Notes: generated by a model from the letters alone, not told the origin. Shown: positions 16,353-24,085, counted from the first letter of the stretch. The stretch: DNA of 64,000 nucleotides from Chitinophagaceae bacterium (GCA_019752045.1 JAIEMP010000004.1:372001-436000); one strand, 5' to 3'. Program-made: numbers and translations.

Positions 16353-18967
16353 ACAGATCATATCAATACGTTCGTTCACTGCTATTGTTAGTTAGCAGTA
16401 GCTTTTTATTTGCCTTATTTTTTTCGGGTGATGATCAGCCGGCAAACAAAGAAAACTGGCGGAATAGTTATCTGCAGAAAGATTCACTTGGTCTTTATCT
16501 GGAGAAATTATATGAGTTAACAGATGATCATCCGTTTTATTTTTCGAATAAGGCTGACTCTGTTCTGAAAACATTGTGGCGGCAGCCAATCAATGAAAGA
16601 GAGCAAACGGTATATCTCGATTTCATCCTCAATATTGCTTATCATTTATTACAACAGGGACAGGTGCCTGCATCCATCCGTTGGTATGAAACAGGTTTAA
16701 CTTTTTATCAGCAAAACAAACTCCACCAGTACGAAGCAGAAGAATTTATTCTGAAACCGCTTGGTAATAATTATGTGCGGCTGGGTGATTATGATAAAGC
16801 GGTGGCTATTCAGCAAATCGCCATTGAGCAGGCTATTAAAACAAACAAGAAAGAATTACTGGCAGCATTGTACAGCAACCTCGCCATCAGTTATTTCTGG
16901 TTAACGGATTATGCGGCTGTTCAACTGAATTGCAATAAGGGATTGCAGTTTGTTTCGTTTAATGAAACTGTTACTGGCTTATTGTACAATGTAAAAGCCG
17001 ATGCGTTTGATAAGGCTGGTATACGGGACAGTGCTTTGTTTTATAATCAACAGGCCCTTCGTTTTTTTCAATCACCCGAAGCGGCTGAAGCAGATGCAGG
17101 ATGGATTGTTTCTACATTGCGGCTTTCTTCCAAGTTATTAGCTGATCAAAAAAAGTATCAACCTGCATTGATCAAATTACAGAATGCGGAAAAGATCCTG
17201 CAACAATCTTACCCGGATACAAGACAACGGGATAAAGCGAAACTGTTGATTGAAAAAGGAAAAATGTTCTTACAGTTGAATCAAACAGACAGCAGCGCTG
17301 CAGCATTCAGAAAAGGACTGAAAAATTTTCAAATCAGTTCTACGGGATTTTTTCCTGACAATACTGTCAGCAGCCTTTACTATGGTCTGGCAAGAGCTAT
17401 GAAGTTAAACACCGACAGCAGTCTGCATTATTATCAGCTGGCTGTTGCCAATGATTATTACAGCAATCAACTTGTGAGCACATCAGCCAACAGCTTGCAG
17501 AACATTGTTGCTGTGGATGAAACCATGAACGATGAAGCGGTGCATGCATTTCATCAACAGTTTCAGCAAACAAAGAATAAAGATTATCTGCAAAAGCAAT
17601 TATGGTTGATGGAACTGTCGAAAGGGAGAAAGCTGTTGAATGAAATGAGCCGCAGCAAAGAATGGCAAACAGATACAAGCCTCCGGCAAACGCAGCAACT
17701 CTTTACTGAACTACGGTATGATTATTTGTTGCTGGCAGAAACAACAGACACCGTTCGTAAACAACAAATTGAGCAACGTATTCGTCAACAGGAGCTGGTA
17801 TTAGGATTGGAAGAGAATCGCTTTGCCCGGTTACTGAAAGAACCATCCTTTGAACAATTTATCCAAAAGCTTGCTTCAGTAACAGACTCTGCTTCGCTAT
17901 TAAGTTATTATGATGCAGGTGATTCTTTGTATTGTATGATGATCCATAAAGACGAATGGCAGAGTGCTGTTTTATCATCCACAAAATTGAGTGAATCTGT
18001 AAATAATTTTATCGGCCTTTACTTTAAAGAGGGATTAAACAGCTTCAATAATAACCCGGCTGTATATTTTACAACTGCACAGCAGTTATTAAAAACAGTT
18101 ATTCCATTTACATTCTCAACAGAGCAACTGATTTGTTCACCTGATGGCTTTCTGCATCAGCTTCCGTTTGAAGCGTTGAGTACTGATGGTAAAGATAAAT
18201 TCCTTGGGGAACAACAAGAGATCAGTTACCTGTTTTCCTTCCTGCAATATGTAAATGAAGAAACAACAGCAAACAATTCCCTACCTGTTACGGTTTATTC
18301 ATTCAAGGGGCCTCATCTTGGTTTTGCTGATCTGCCAAATGCAGCAACAGAAGCCACTTACCTCAACAAACAATTTTCAATAACTGTTGCTGATGCAGTA
18401 CAAACAACAGAACAGGAATTTGTAGAGTCCATGCAATCAAAAGCTGTTCTGCATATTGCCACACATGCAGTTGCAAACGACAGCAGCAATCAACCTTACT
18501 TGGTATTGCAAAAGAAATTCTATTTAGCACAATTACAATATACAGTTACAAATGCGCCATTGGTTGTACTCACAGCCTGTGAAACTGCAGCAGGAGAATT
18601 GCAAAAAGGCGAAGGCATTGTAAGTATCGGAAGAGCATTTATCAGCAAAGGTGTAAAAGGAGTGGTGGCCAGCAGGTGGAAAGTAGATGATGAAGTTGCT
18701 CCGATATTTGTAAAAACATTTTATGAACAGTTGAATAAAATCCATTCACCGGCTGCTGCTTTACTGCAGGCAAGAAAAGAGTATTTACAATTAACTACCA
18801 ATCTGTCGCAAAAAAACCCAATACTATGGGCAGGCTTTAACTATATGGGAGTGGAGCAGCAGATTGAGTTGAAAAAAGCTGCGGGGTTTAGTTGGTATTG
18901 GTTGTTGTTATTATTGTTGATCCCGGTGCTGTATTTTGTGAGAAGAAAAAAGCAATCATCAAAATGA
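16349..18967 (+). CDS. TPR-CHAT protease-like membrane protein
   Basis: About 860-872 residues. The caspase-like CHAT domain occupies roughly residues 600-830. The catalytic His is in AVLHIATHAVAND and the catalytic Cys in PLVVLTACETAAGELQKGEG, followed by the usual GRAFISKGVKGVVASRWKVD. The N-terminal 450 residues hold TPR-type helical repeats (NNYVRLGDYDKAVAIQQIAI, LYSNLAISYFWLTDYAAV). A hydrophobic N-terminus (SLLLLLVSSSFLFALFF) and a C-terminal helix (WYWLLLLLLIPVLYFV followed by RRKKQSSK) place the bulk of the protein in the periplasm. No ATG starts the frame: the candidates are ATA at 16349, overlapping the upstream TAA as ATAA, or TTG at 16385. Probable co-translation with the PKD/barrel gene. 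Confidence 0.85.
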   Translation: MNRSYQYVRSLLLLVSSSFLFALFFSGDDQPANKENWRNSYLQKDSLGLYLEKLYELTDDHPFYFSNKADSVLKTLWRQPINEREQTVYLDFILNIAYHLLQQGQVPASIRWYETGLTFYQQNKLHQYEAEEFILKPLGNNYVRLGDYDKAVAIQQIAIEQAIKTNKKELLAALYSNLAISYFWLTDYAAVQLNCNKGLQFVSFNETVTGLLYNVKADAFDKAGIRDSALFYNQQALRFFQSPEAAEADAGWIVSTLRLSSKLLADQKKYQPALIKLQNAEKILQQSYPDTRQRDKAKLLIEKGKMFLQLNQTDSSAAAFRKGLKNFQISSTGFFPDNTVSSLYYGLARAMKLNTDSSLHYYQLAVANDYYSNQLVSTSANSLQNIVAVDETMNDEAVHAFHQQFQQTKNKDYLQKQLWLMELSKGRKLLNEMSRSKEWQTDTSLRQTQQLFTELRYDYLLLAETTDTVRKQQIEQRIRQQELVLGLEENRFARLLKEPSFEQFIQKLASVTDSASLLSYYDAGDSLYCMMIHKDEWQSAVLSSTKLSESVNNFIGLYFKEGLNSFNNNPAVYFTTAQQLLKTVIPFTFSTEQLICSPDGFLHQLPFEALSTDGKDKFLGEQQEISYLFSFLQYVNEETTANNSLPVTVYSFKGPHLGFADLPNAATEATYLNKQFSITVADAVQTTEQEFVESMQSKAVLHIATHAVANDSSNQPYLVLQKKFYLAQLQYTVTNAPLVVLTACETAAGELQKGEGIVSIGRAFISKGVKGVVASRWKVDDEVAPIFVKTFYEQLNKIHSPAAALLQARKEYLQLTTNLSQKNPILWAGFNYMGVEQQIELKKAAGFSWYWLLLLLLIPVLYFVRRKKQSSK

Positions 18968-19060
18968 AGTAAGATGTCTGACGTCTTAACGAGGTCCTGA
19001 CATCAGTCTCCGAATATCAAAATGCCAGATGTCAGGACCTTGCAAAGATCAGACACCGGC
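18968..19060. repeat. GATGTCTGACGTC-type repeat
   Basis: Contains GATGTCTGACGTC and the inverted pair GGTCCTGACATC / GATGTCAGGACC (about 18990-19040), forming a strong hairpin after the CHAT stop codon. It may act as a terminator although no T run follows. Related TGTCTGACA sequence lies at 12363-12395 after rimM. Confidence 0.55.
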
Positions 19061-19115
19061 CTAACTACCTCATTCCCACCTCATCTGATATCAATTTAAA
19101 ATTTCTTTTCCAAAC

Positions 19116-19148
19116 AGGGTAACAATCCCTTCATGCTGCTGATATACC
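19116..19148 (+). promoter_or_regulatory. Predicted ECF promoter, lipoprotein gene 1
   Basis: AGGGTAACA (19116-19124), 15 nt, TGATATACC (19140-19148), 39 nt before the ATG at 19188. Similarity to the 20191 site extends on both sides (AAATTTCTTTT upstream, CTG before TGATATACC). Confidence 0.7.
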
Positions 19149-19187
19149 AGCACAAAACAATAATTTAAACAAACTAAAACAAGAATC

Positions 19188-19640
19188 ATGAAACAGTTAT
19201 CTGCAACAACATACATGCTTACCATCGCTATTGCTTTGCTTTTTACAGCATGTACAAAAGAAAACAATGTATCACCGGTAACAACCAATATTACATTAGG
19301 TGCTCCTGCCAACAATGCAATTATTGCCCTTGATGAAGCAAAACAAGCGGTGAATTTTAAGTGGAGTGTTGGCCCAACCAGCCCCATGGTTACTTATCGC
19401 TTACGTGTATGGCAACTGATGCAGGGACAAAACGGTACCTCAGCCATGAGAGACAATACACCTATTGTTGATCGAAATACAGATGTAAATACAATTTCTG
19501 TATTGGGAATGTTAACCGGTCCCTGTAAACCTCCTTATCTCTGCGATTTTGTCTGGAACGTAGCAATTGTTGAAAGAGATTCAAACGGCACCATCAAAGA
19601 AACCGTAGTAAGTACTACTGGAAGTTTCAGTGTGAATTAA
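19188..19640 (+). CDS. Lipoprotein, unknown function (sigma-regulon member)
   Basis: 150 residues. Lipoprotein signal MKQLSATTYMLTIAIALLFT with lipobox FTAC and Cys at about residue 22. The mature part is a single beta domain with a fibronectin-type look (VNFKWSVGPTSPMVTYRLRV, then DFVWNVAIVERDSNG). No enzymatic motif. A rho-independent terminator follows 20 nt after the stop, so it is monocistronic. The upstream motif shared with the PKD/CHAT operon suggests it is made under the same signal. I do not recognise a named family. Confidence 0.75.
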   Translation: MKQLSATTYMLTIAIALLFTACTKENNVSPVTTNITLGAPANNAIIALDEAKQAVNFKWSVGPTSPMVTYRLRVWQLMQGQNGTSAMRDNTPIVDRNTDVNTISVLGMLTGPCKPPYLCDFVWNVAIVERDSNGTIKETVVSTTGSFSVN

Positions 19641-19660
19641 TATAAACCTGTCCTTAAAGC

Positions 19661-19691
19661 AAAGCTCCGAAATTTCAGTCGGAGCTTTTTT
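19661..19691 (+). terminator. Terminator of lipoprotein gene 1
   Basis: AAGCTCCGA and TCGGAGCTT form a perfect 9-bp stem (19662-19687) followed by T residues. Confidence 0.88.
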
Positions 19692-19730
19692 ATTGCACTA
19701 ATGTATTGAGCTGATTGTTTCCTGGGTAAT

Positions 19731-20030
19731 TTGGGCTAAAGCCCATAGAAGTAGGTTTCTGTCTAACCCCGGCCTTAAGGCCGGGGTTATGAAAAGCAGG
19801 CTGATGAACGGCTTTAGCCATGATTAATGTTCTGCTCAATAAACAATGCTCTTCAAAGTCTCCAGACTTTGAAGTTTTATGCATTCCGTCTCCGACGGAA
19901 TAAAGTTGAGGAAAAGTCTGAAAGACTTTTTGCATAGCTGGCTTGGGCTAAAGCCCCTTAATCCTGGCTGCGAATAACCCCGGGCTTAAGCCCGGGGTTA
20001 TGAAGACATAGTGATAAATGGCTTTAGCCA
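19731..20030. mobile_element. Two copies of a palindromic element with hairpins between them
   Basis: Copy A (19733-19819) and copy B (19945-20029) share one design: GGGCTAAAGCCC at the left, a perfect 24-bp palindrome in the centre (19765-19788 and 19976-19999, starting AACCCCGG), and GGCTTTAGCC at the right. The right end is the inverted complement of GGCTAAAGCC at the left. Between the copies are three more hairpins: 19851-19874, 19883-19901 and 19912-19930. No open frame is present, so these are non-autonomous; REP/BIME-like elements moved by a RAYT transposase encoded elsewhere would fit, by inference. Confidence 0.7.
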
Positions 20031-20061
20031 TGATTGATTTCTACTCAATAGATTTCTACCT

Positions 20062-20093
20062 GCACAAGAGTGCGACCTGCCTACCGGCAGGCA
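20062..20093. repeat. GCACAAGAGTGCGA repeat, copy 1
   Basis: GCAC-aaga-GTGC mini-hairpin followed by GACCTGCC, then CCGGCAGG and GCAGGCGCC. A diverged copy is at 53383-53431 upstream of nuoF. Confidence 0.6.
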
Positions 20094-20190
20094 GGCGCCA
20101 ATGCAGCATAATACTAGCACAGGCCTCTGGTACCTAAAAAAATATCGCCTTTCCAGCTTATATAAAAAATTCGAAAATTTCTTTTAAAAC

Positions 20191-20223
20191 AGGGTAACAA
20201 AGTTTTACTGCCGCTGATATACC
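20191..20223 (+). promoter_or_regulatory. Predicted ECF promoter, lipoprotein gene 2
   Basis: AGGGTAACA (20191-20199), 15 nt, TGATATACC (20215-20223), 40 nt before the ATG at 20264; near copy of the site at 19116. Confidence 0.7.
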
Positions 20224-20263
20224 TGTATACAAACAAAAAACAAATCATCTTAAAACTAAAATT

Positions 20264-21334
20264 ATGAAACAGTTCCTTTTATCAGCCGTAGCACTTGCAG
20301 TCACGATCAGCTTTACTGCATGTAAAAAACAAGAAGTGAAAACTTTTGTACTGCCACATGTATTGGAAGCAAAAATGGTTTCTTTCTTTAATGCCAATGC
20401 ACCCAAGTATGAAAGCTTTACCATTGATGCATCAACCGGTGGTACATTAACTACAACCAAGGGAACAAAAATTAATTTCCCTGCAGGCATCTTTAAAAAA
20501 GCAAACGGACAAATTGTTAGCGGTAATGTAACGGTAGAAGTAAAAGATATTTTAAGCGCAAGCGATATGCTGTTGGGTAACCGCCCAACAGAAGCAAACG
20601 GACAAATGCTGGTTTCTTTTGGTGAAATGACCGTGAAGGCATCACAAAACGGAGAAGCTCTTCAATTGAAAAATGATTCTGCAAGAGTGCAGGTGCCTTT
20701 AGCTCCCAAACCTGCCAATGGTCAACTGATTCGTGAAGTACCTATGTGGAGCGGCGACTCAGCAGTTGCTTATACCATCAACGGTCATGATCATGAAAAC
20801 ACATTGGTTACATTAACACAAACCGGTTATATGCCAAGAGGTATTAACTGGAACCAGAACGGAAACTTTGCAACCAATAATAATAACGGTACAACAAGTT
20901 TTGCATTAGATAGCCTGGGTGTGTGGCGCAATTGTGATGCACTGATGAGTGATCCACGTCCTAAAACAACCGTGCTTGGTTACTTCAGCAATCATTGGAA
21001 TCCTGCAACAAGTACATCGTACATGGCAGCCGAGCCTTCGATGTTATACTTTAAAGTGAAACAGCAAAACACAATGGTGAAGTTGTATAACAAAATTGTA
21101 AACGCACCGGTTGGTAAAGAAGGATTGTTGAGTTACCAAAGCAGTTTCCCGATTGGCTTAGAAGGTACCTTCCTTGCCATTACCATCAAAGACGGAAAGT
21201 TTTATGCCGAAATGAAAGATGTAACAATTGGCGCACCTGCATCCGGTAAAACATATTTCCCTGTAACATTCGCTTTAACCGAAGTAACAGAATCCGGTTT
21301 GCTTGCTCTGATACAACAGCTGAATACAAAATAA
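20264..21334 (+). CDS. Large lipoprotein, unknown function (sigma-regulon member)
   Basis: 356 residues. Signal peptide with lipobox SFTACKKQ (Cys about residue 20). The N-terminal beta domain includes IDASTGGTLTTTKGTKINFP and GNVTVEVKDILSASDMLLGN, resembling the ZU5/autoproteolytic-type beta-sandwich of Bacteroidota surface proteins (by eye). The C-terminal half has no recognised domain (VLGYFSNHWNPATSTSYMAA, FPIGLEGTFLAITIKDGKFY). It shares its promoter region and the opening MKQ with the lipoprotein gene at 19188. It is single, with its own terminator. Confidence 0.75.
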   Translation: MKQFLLSAVALAVTISFTACKKQEVKTFVLPHVLEAKMVSFFNANAPKYESFTIDASTGGTLTTTKGTKINFPAGIFKKANGQIVSGNVTVEVKDILSASDMLLGNRPTEANGQMLVSFGEMTVKASQNGEALQLKNDSARVQVPLAPKPANGQLIREVPMWSGDSAVAYTINGHDHENTLVTLTQTGYMPRGINWNQNGNFATNNNNGTTSFALDSLGVWRNCDALMSDPRPKTTVLGYFSNHWNPATSTSYMAAEPSMLYFKVKQQNTMVKLYNKIVNAPVGKEGLLSYQSSFPIGLEGTFLAITIKDGKFYAEMKDVTIGAPASGKTYFPVTFALTEVTESGLLALIQQLNTK

Positions 21335-21365
21335 GCCCGTCGTTAATCCGGAAAACATCTGTACC

Positions 21366-21397
21366 AAAGCCCTGACATTATCGTCGGGGCTTTTTTT
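21366..21397 (+). terminator. Terminator of lipoprotein gene 2
   Basis: AAAGCCCTGAC and GTCGGGGCTTT stem with one G-T pair and 6-nt loop, ending in a T run. Confidence 0.88.
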
Positions 21398-21433
21398 CGG
21401 TCGGCCCGATGCAATCGGTCTGACCGAAAAAAA
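21391..21433 (-). terminator. Convergent terminator hairpin
   Basis: TTTTTTTCGGTC and GACCGAAAAAAA arms with an inner CCGAT/ATCGG stem. On the minus strand it ends in a T run, 20 bp after the stop of the gene at 21454. It shares its T run with the plus-strand terminator. Confidence 0.7.
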
Positions 21434-21453
21434 GGCGGAACAAGGGAGAAGTG

Positions 21454-21930
21454 TTATTTAAAATCACTCTTTATAAAATCAACCAACAATTTCATCCGGA
21501 AATATAGATTACTGATCATGAGCGGCACATTGTTTTTTAATTTTTCAACCGATCCTTTATTCATTTTCTTCAACAGCTTCAGCTCTACAATTTTTTCATC
21601 AATCTTGTCAATGAGTTTTTCAACCGTCCAGCCAATGTATTTTTTATTGCGTTCATCAAATACATGATAAGGTTCTATGCCGCCGGCTTTTAATTTTTTA
21701 AAAGCAAAATTATTTTTCACTGCATCCTGAATGGCATCATTACTTAACAGATCAATAATGGTATCGGACGATACTTCATTTAAAAAAGCGTTCTTAAAAA
21801 TGTTGAGATTGTTCCGTAGCTCCATGAGCACCTGCTTCTTGAGCACATCATTGGTTTTTGATTGCTTGTGCAAAAAGGAGATGAGGTTATCTAAAGGCGC
21901 AATGCCGCTTTTAAGCCAGTCGAGGTTCAT
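21454..21930 (-). CDS. Unknown cytoplasmic helical protein
   Basis: 158 residues, no signal peptide and no membrane helix. Lys-rich and mainly alpha-helical (residues 110-140, KLIDKIDEKIVELKLLKKM). A block GGIEPYHVFDERNKKYIGWT around residue 85 is the only distinctive loop. No known motif. It stands alone between a terminator and a divergent spacer. I do not recognise it. Confidence 0.65.
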   Translation of the reverse strand: MNLDWLKSGIAPLDNLISFLHKQSKTNDVLKKQVLMELRNNLNIFKNAFLNEVSSDTIIDLLSNDAIQDAVKNNFAFKKLKAGGIEPYHVFDERNKKYIGWTVEKLIDKIDEKIVELKLLKKMNKGSVEKLKNNVPLMISNLYFRMKLLVDFIKSDFK

Positions 21931-22017
21931 AATAAGAATTAAGAATTTAAGATAGCATAATTAGCAGTATCACTGAGCGGCTGCCTGCAAATGATTTTGC
22001 AATCTCTTTAATATCAG

Positions 22018-22039
22018 TGGTCGGTGGGGACACCGACCA
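22018..22039. repeat. TGGTCGGTG hairpin
   Basis: TGGTCGGTG and CACCGACCA arms with a 4-nt loop in the 160-bp spacer between two minus-strand genes; it is not followed by a T run on either side. Confidence 0.5.
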
Positions 22040-22092
22040 TGGCGCTCGGACCAGTGCGGCAATAAAAAGATGTTTGAAGGCTTTACAGAAAA

Positions 22093-22680
22093 TTATTGTT
22101 TTTTCAATACCAAATACGTAGTTGCTTTTGAGGCATAAACAACCGTAGCACCATTTTCAACCGAAGTTTCGTTATGTGCAGTCACGGTAACAATAGTCAT
22201 TTTATTGTTTTCAATTTTCAATTGACAACTTGTAGGGGTGGTTTGTAAAGCGATGGGTAGTGGTGTTTTGATAAATGTGCCTTGGTTAAATATAACCGAA
22301 TCAACAGTTATTTTTTTAAATACAGAAATTTTTGATTCCGGATGAGTAGAATCTCCGGACGTGCTAGAATGCTCTGATGCAAAATTACCATTTACAGTAT
22401 CCTTGATGTTGCTTACAAACGAATAGGAGTATGAAACTTGTTTTCCTGAAAAAACATCTTCTGTAATTTGAAAAGAACCATTTGTTTTCAGCGATGCAAA
22501 ACTGTACGTATAAACCTGTTTTGAATTATATCCGGGGGTGGTAAATGTGCGTATAGTTTCTGAATTTCCTGTAATGGATATTAAATTCCAGATATTATTT
22601 TTAACCGGTGTGTCTTTTTTTCCGCAAGAGTATAGAACACTCAAACAGTAAAAGGAAATTAGTATATATCTGTTTTTCAT
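22093..22680 (-). CDS. Lipoprotein, unknown function
   Basis: 195 residues. Lipoprotein signal MKNRYILISFYCLSVLYSCG with lipobox VLYSC (Cys 19). The mature part is Thr/Ser-rich with alternating strands (NIWNLISITGNSETIRTFTT, TYSFASLKTNGSFQITEDVF), reminiscent of small calycin-like Bacteroidota lipoproteins, but I cannot name a family. No neighbours suggest a role. Confidence 0.65.
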   Translation of the reverse strand: MKNRYILISFYCLSVLYSCGKKDTPVKNNIWNLISITGNSETIRTFTTPGYNSKQVYTYSFASLKTNGSFQITEDVFSGKQVSYSYSFVSNIKDTVNGNFASEHSSTSGDSTHPESKISVFKKITVDSVIFNQGTFIKTPLPIALQTTPTSCQLKIENNKMTIVTVTAHNETSVENGATVVYASKATTYLVLKKQ

Positions 22681-22759
22681 CTGTGTGTGTATTGCCAGTT
22701 AAAGTTAATTCCAGCTTTTTAAAAAAGGAAGTGTTCAGTTAAAATAATTATGTTAAAGC

Positions 22760-22767
22760 TAACTTTG
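22760..22767 (+). promoter_or_regulatory. -7 box of dinB
   Basis: TAACTTTG, 16 nt before the dinB ATG at 22784; matches TAnnTTTG. No obvious SOS box is visible. Confidence 0.4.
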
Positions 22768-22783
22768 AATCAGGAATTTGATT

Positions 22784-23971
22784 ATGAGTCAACAACGCAT
22801 CATAGCTCACTTTGATCTGGATACTTTTTTTGTATCAGTAGAACGGTTGAACGATCCCTCGCTCATTGGTCAGCCCGTGATTGTAGGTGGTACAAAAGAA
22901 AGGGGAGTAGTAAGCACCTGCAGTTATGAAACAAGAACTTTTGGTGTACATAGTGGTATGCCTATGGCGCAGGCAATGAAATTATGTCCGCATGCAATTG
23001 TGTTGCAAGGAACCAGAGGTGATTACAGCCGTTACTCCCGCTGGGTTACAGATATTGTGGCAGCAAAAGCCCCGTTGTTTGAAAAAGCATCCATTGATGA
23101 ATTTTATATTGACCTCACCGGCATGGATCGTTTTTTTGATCCCTTTCAATGGACCATTGATCTGCGGCAGGAAATTATTGATCAAACACAATTGCCTATT
23201 TCGTTTGCAATGGCAAGTAACAAACTCGTTGCAAAAATTGCAACCGATTTTGCCAAGCCCAACAATTATATATTGGTTGAGTTTGGAAAAGAAAAAGAAT
23301 TTCTTGCACCGTTACGTGTAAACAAAATGCCGGGCATTGGTGAAAAAGCGTATCACACTTTACTTGATCTGGGTATTGAAACTATTGGCGAATTGCAGCA
23401 GGCCAATCCTGCCATGCTTGAACAACAACTGGGAAAACATGGAAGAGATCTCTGGCAACGGGCACATGGCATCAGCTTTGGTACGGTGAATGCCTATCAT
23501 GAATCTAAATCAATCTCCAGTGAAAATACCTTTCATGAAAACAGTAACGATCTTTCTTTTCTTGAAACGGAAATTGTTCGCTTAACTGAAAAAATTGCAC
23601 ATGAACTCCGGCAGGAAAATAAAATGGCCGGTTGTGTGTCCATCAAAATCCGTTACCCCAACTTTGAAACACAACAGCGACAGGCATCCATCCCTTATAC
23701 GTTTTATGATGATGAACTGATTTATAATGCCAAACAACTGTTCCATCAATTATACCGCAAAGAACAACCCGTTCGTTTGTTGGGTGTAAAGCTGAGTGAG
23801 CTCACCGACGAAGCTGCACAAACCAACCTGTTTCAGGATGTACAGAAGAAAAACGATTTGTACAAAGCAATTGATGAAGTAAAAGACAGGTTTGGTAAGG
23901 CCCTGCTCACAAAGGGCCGCAATGCAAAGAAGAGGGAAGATCCGCCGCTGGGTTTGCATGAAGTTTCCTAA
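22784..23971 (+). CDS. dinB: DNA polymerase IV (Y family)
   Basis: 395 residues from ATG 22784 (the frame opens 6 nt earlier at TTG). Error-prone translesion polymerase. Palm catalytic acidic residues are in HFDLDTFFVSVERL and in SIDEFYIDLTGM. The finger region holds VVSTCSYETRTFGVHSGMPM. The helix-hairpin-helix thumb is KMPGIGEKAYHTLLDLGIET, and the little-finger domain runs from about residue 240. The C-terminal NLFQDVQKKNDLYKAIDEVK contains a possible clamp-binding QTNLF. The enzyme's usual replacement of the YYFDY variant by FDLDTFF is kept, so it should be active. Confidence 0.95.
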   Translation: MSQQRIIAHFDLDTFFVSVERLNDPSLIGQPVIVGGTKERGVVSTCSYETRTFGVHSGMPMAQAMKLCPHAIVLQGTRGDYSRYSRWVTDIVAAKAPLFEKASIDEFYIDLTGMDRFFDPFQWTIDLRQEIIDQTQLPISFAMASNKLVAKIATDFAKPNNYILVEFGKEKEFLAPLRVNKMPGIGEKAYHTLLDLGIETIGELQQANPAMLEQQLGKHGRDLWQRAHGISFGTVNAYHESKSISSENTFHENSNDLSFLETEIVRLTEKIAHELRQENKMAGCVSIKIRYPNFETQQRQASIPYTFYDDELIYNAKQLFHQLYRKEQPVRLLGVKLSELTDEAAQTNLFQDVQKKNDLYKAIDEVKDRFGKALLTKGRNAKKREDPPLGLHEVS

Positions 23972-24017
23972 CGAATGTTTAATTGGGAGTAAAACGCAAA
24001 CGATTGCTCAATAAAAA

Positions 24018-24034
24018 CCTACCAGTTCGGTAGG
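24018..24034. promoter_or_regulatory. Candidate operator for the peroxiredoxin gene
   Basis: CCTACC-agttc-GGTAGG, a 6-bp inverted repeat with 5-nt centre. It ends 7 nt before the -7 box and overlaps the expected -33 region, so a bound dimeric regulator would block transcription. The regulator is not in the neighbourhood. Confidence 0.4.
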
Positions 24035-24041
24035 AAATACA

Positions 24042-24049
24042 TATATTTG
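24042..24049 (+). promoter_or_regulatory. -7 box of the peroxiredoxin gene
   Basis: TATATTTG, 36 nt upstream of the ATG at 24086. Confidence 0.5.
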
Positions 24050-24085
24050 TGTCCCGATTGAATTATCAACATTAAATTATACAGT

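Noticed and set aside
19731-20093. CRISPR array suspected from the dense repeats
   Set aside because: The repeats are palindromic elements of unequal spacing with no regular spacers and no cas genes nearby.
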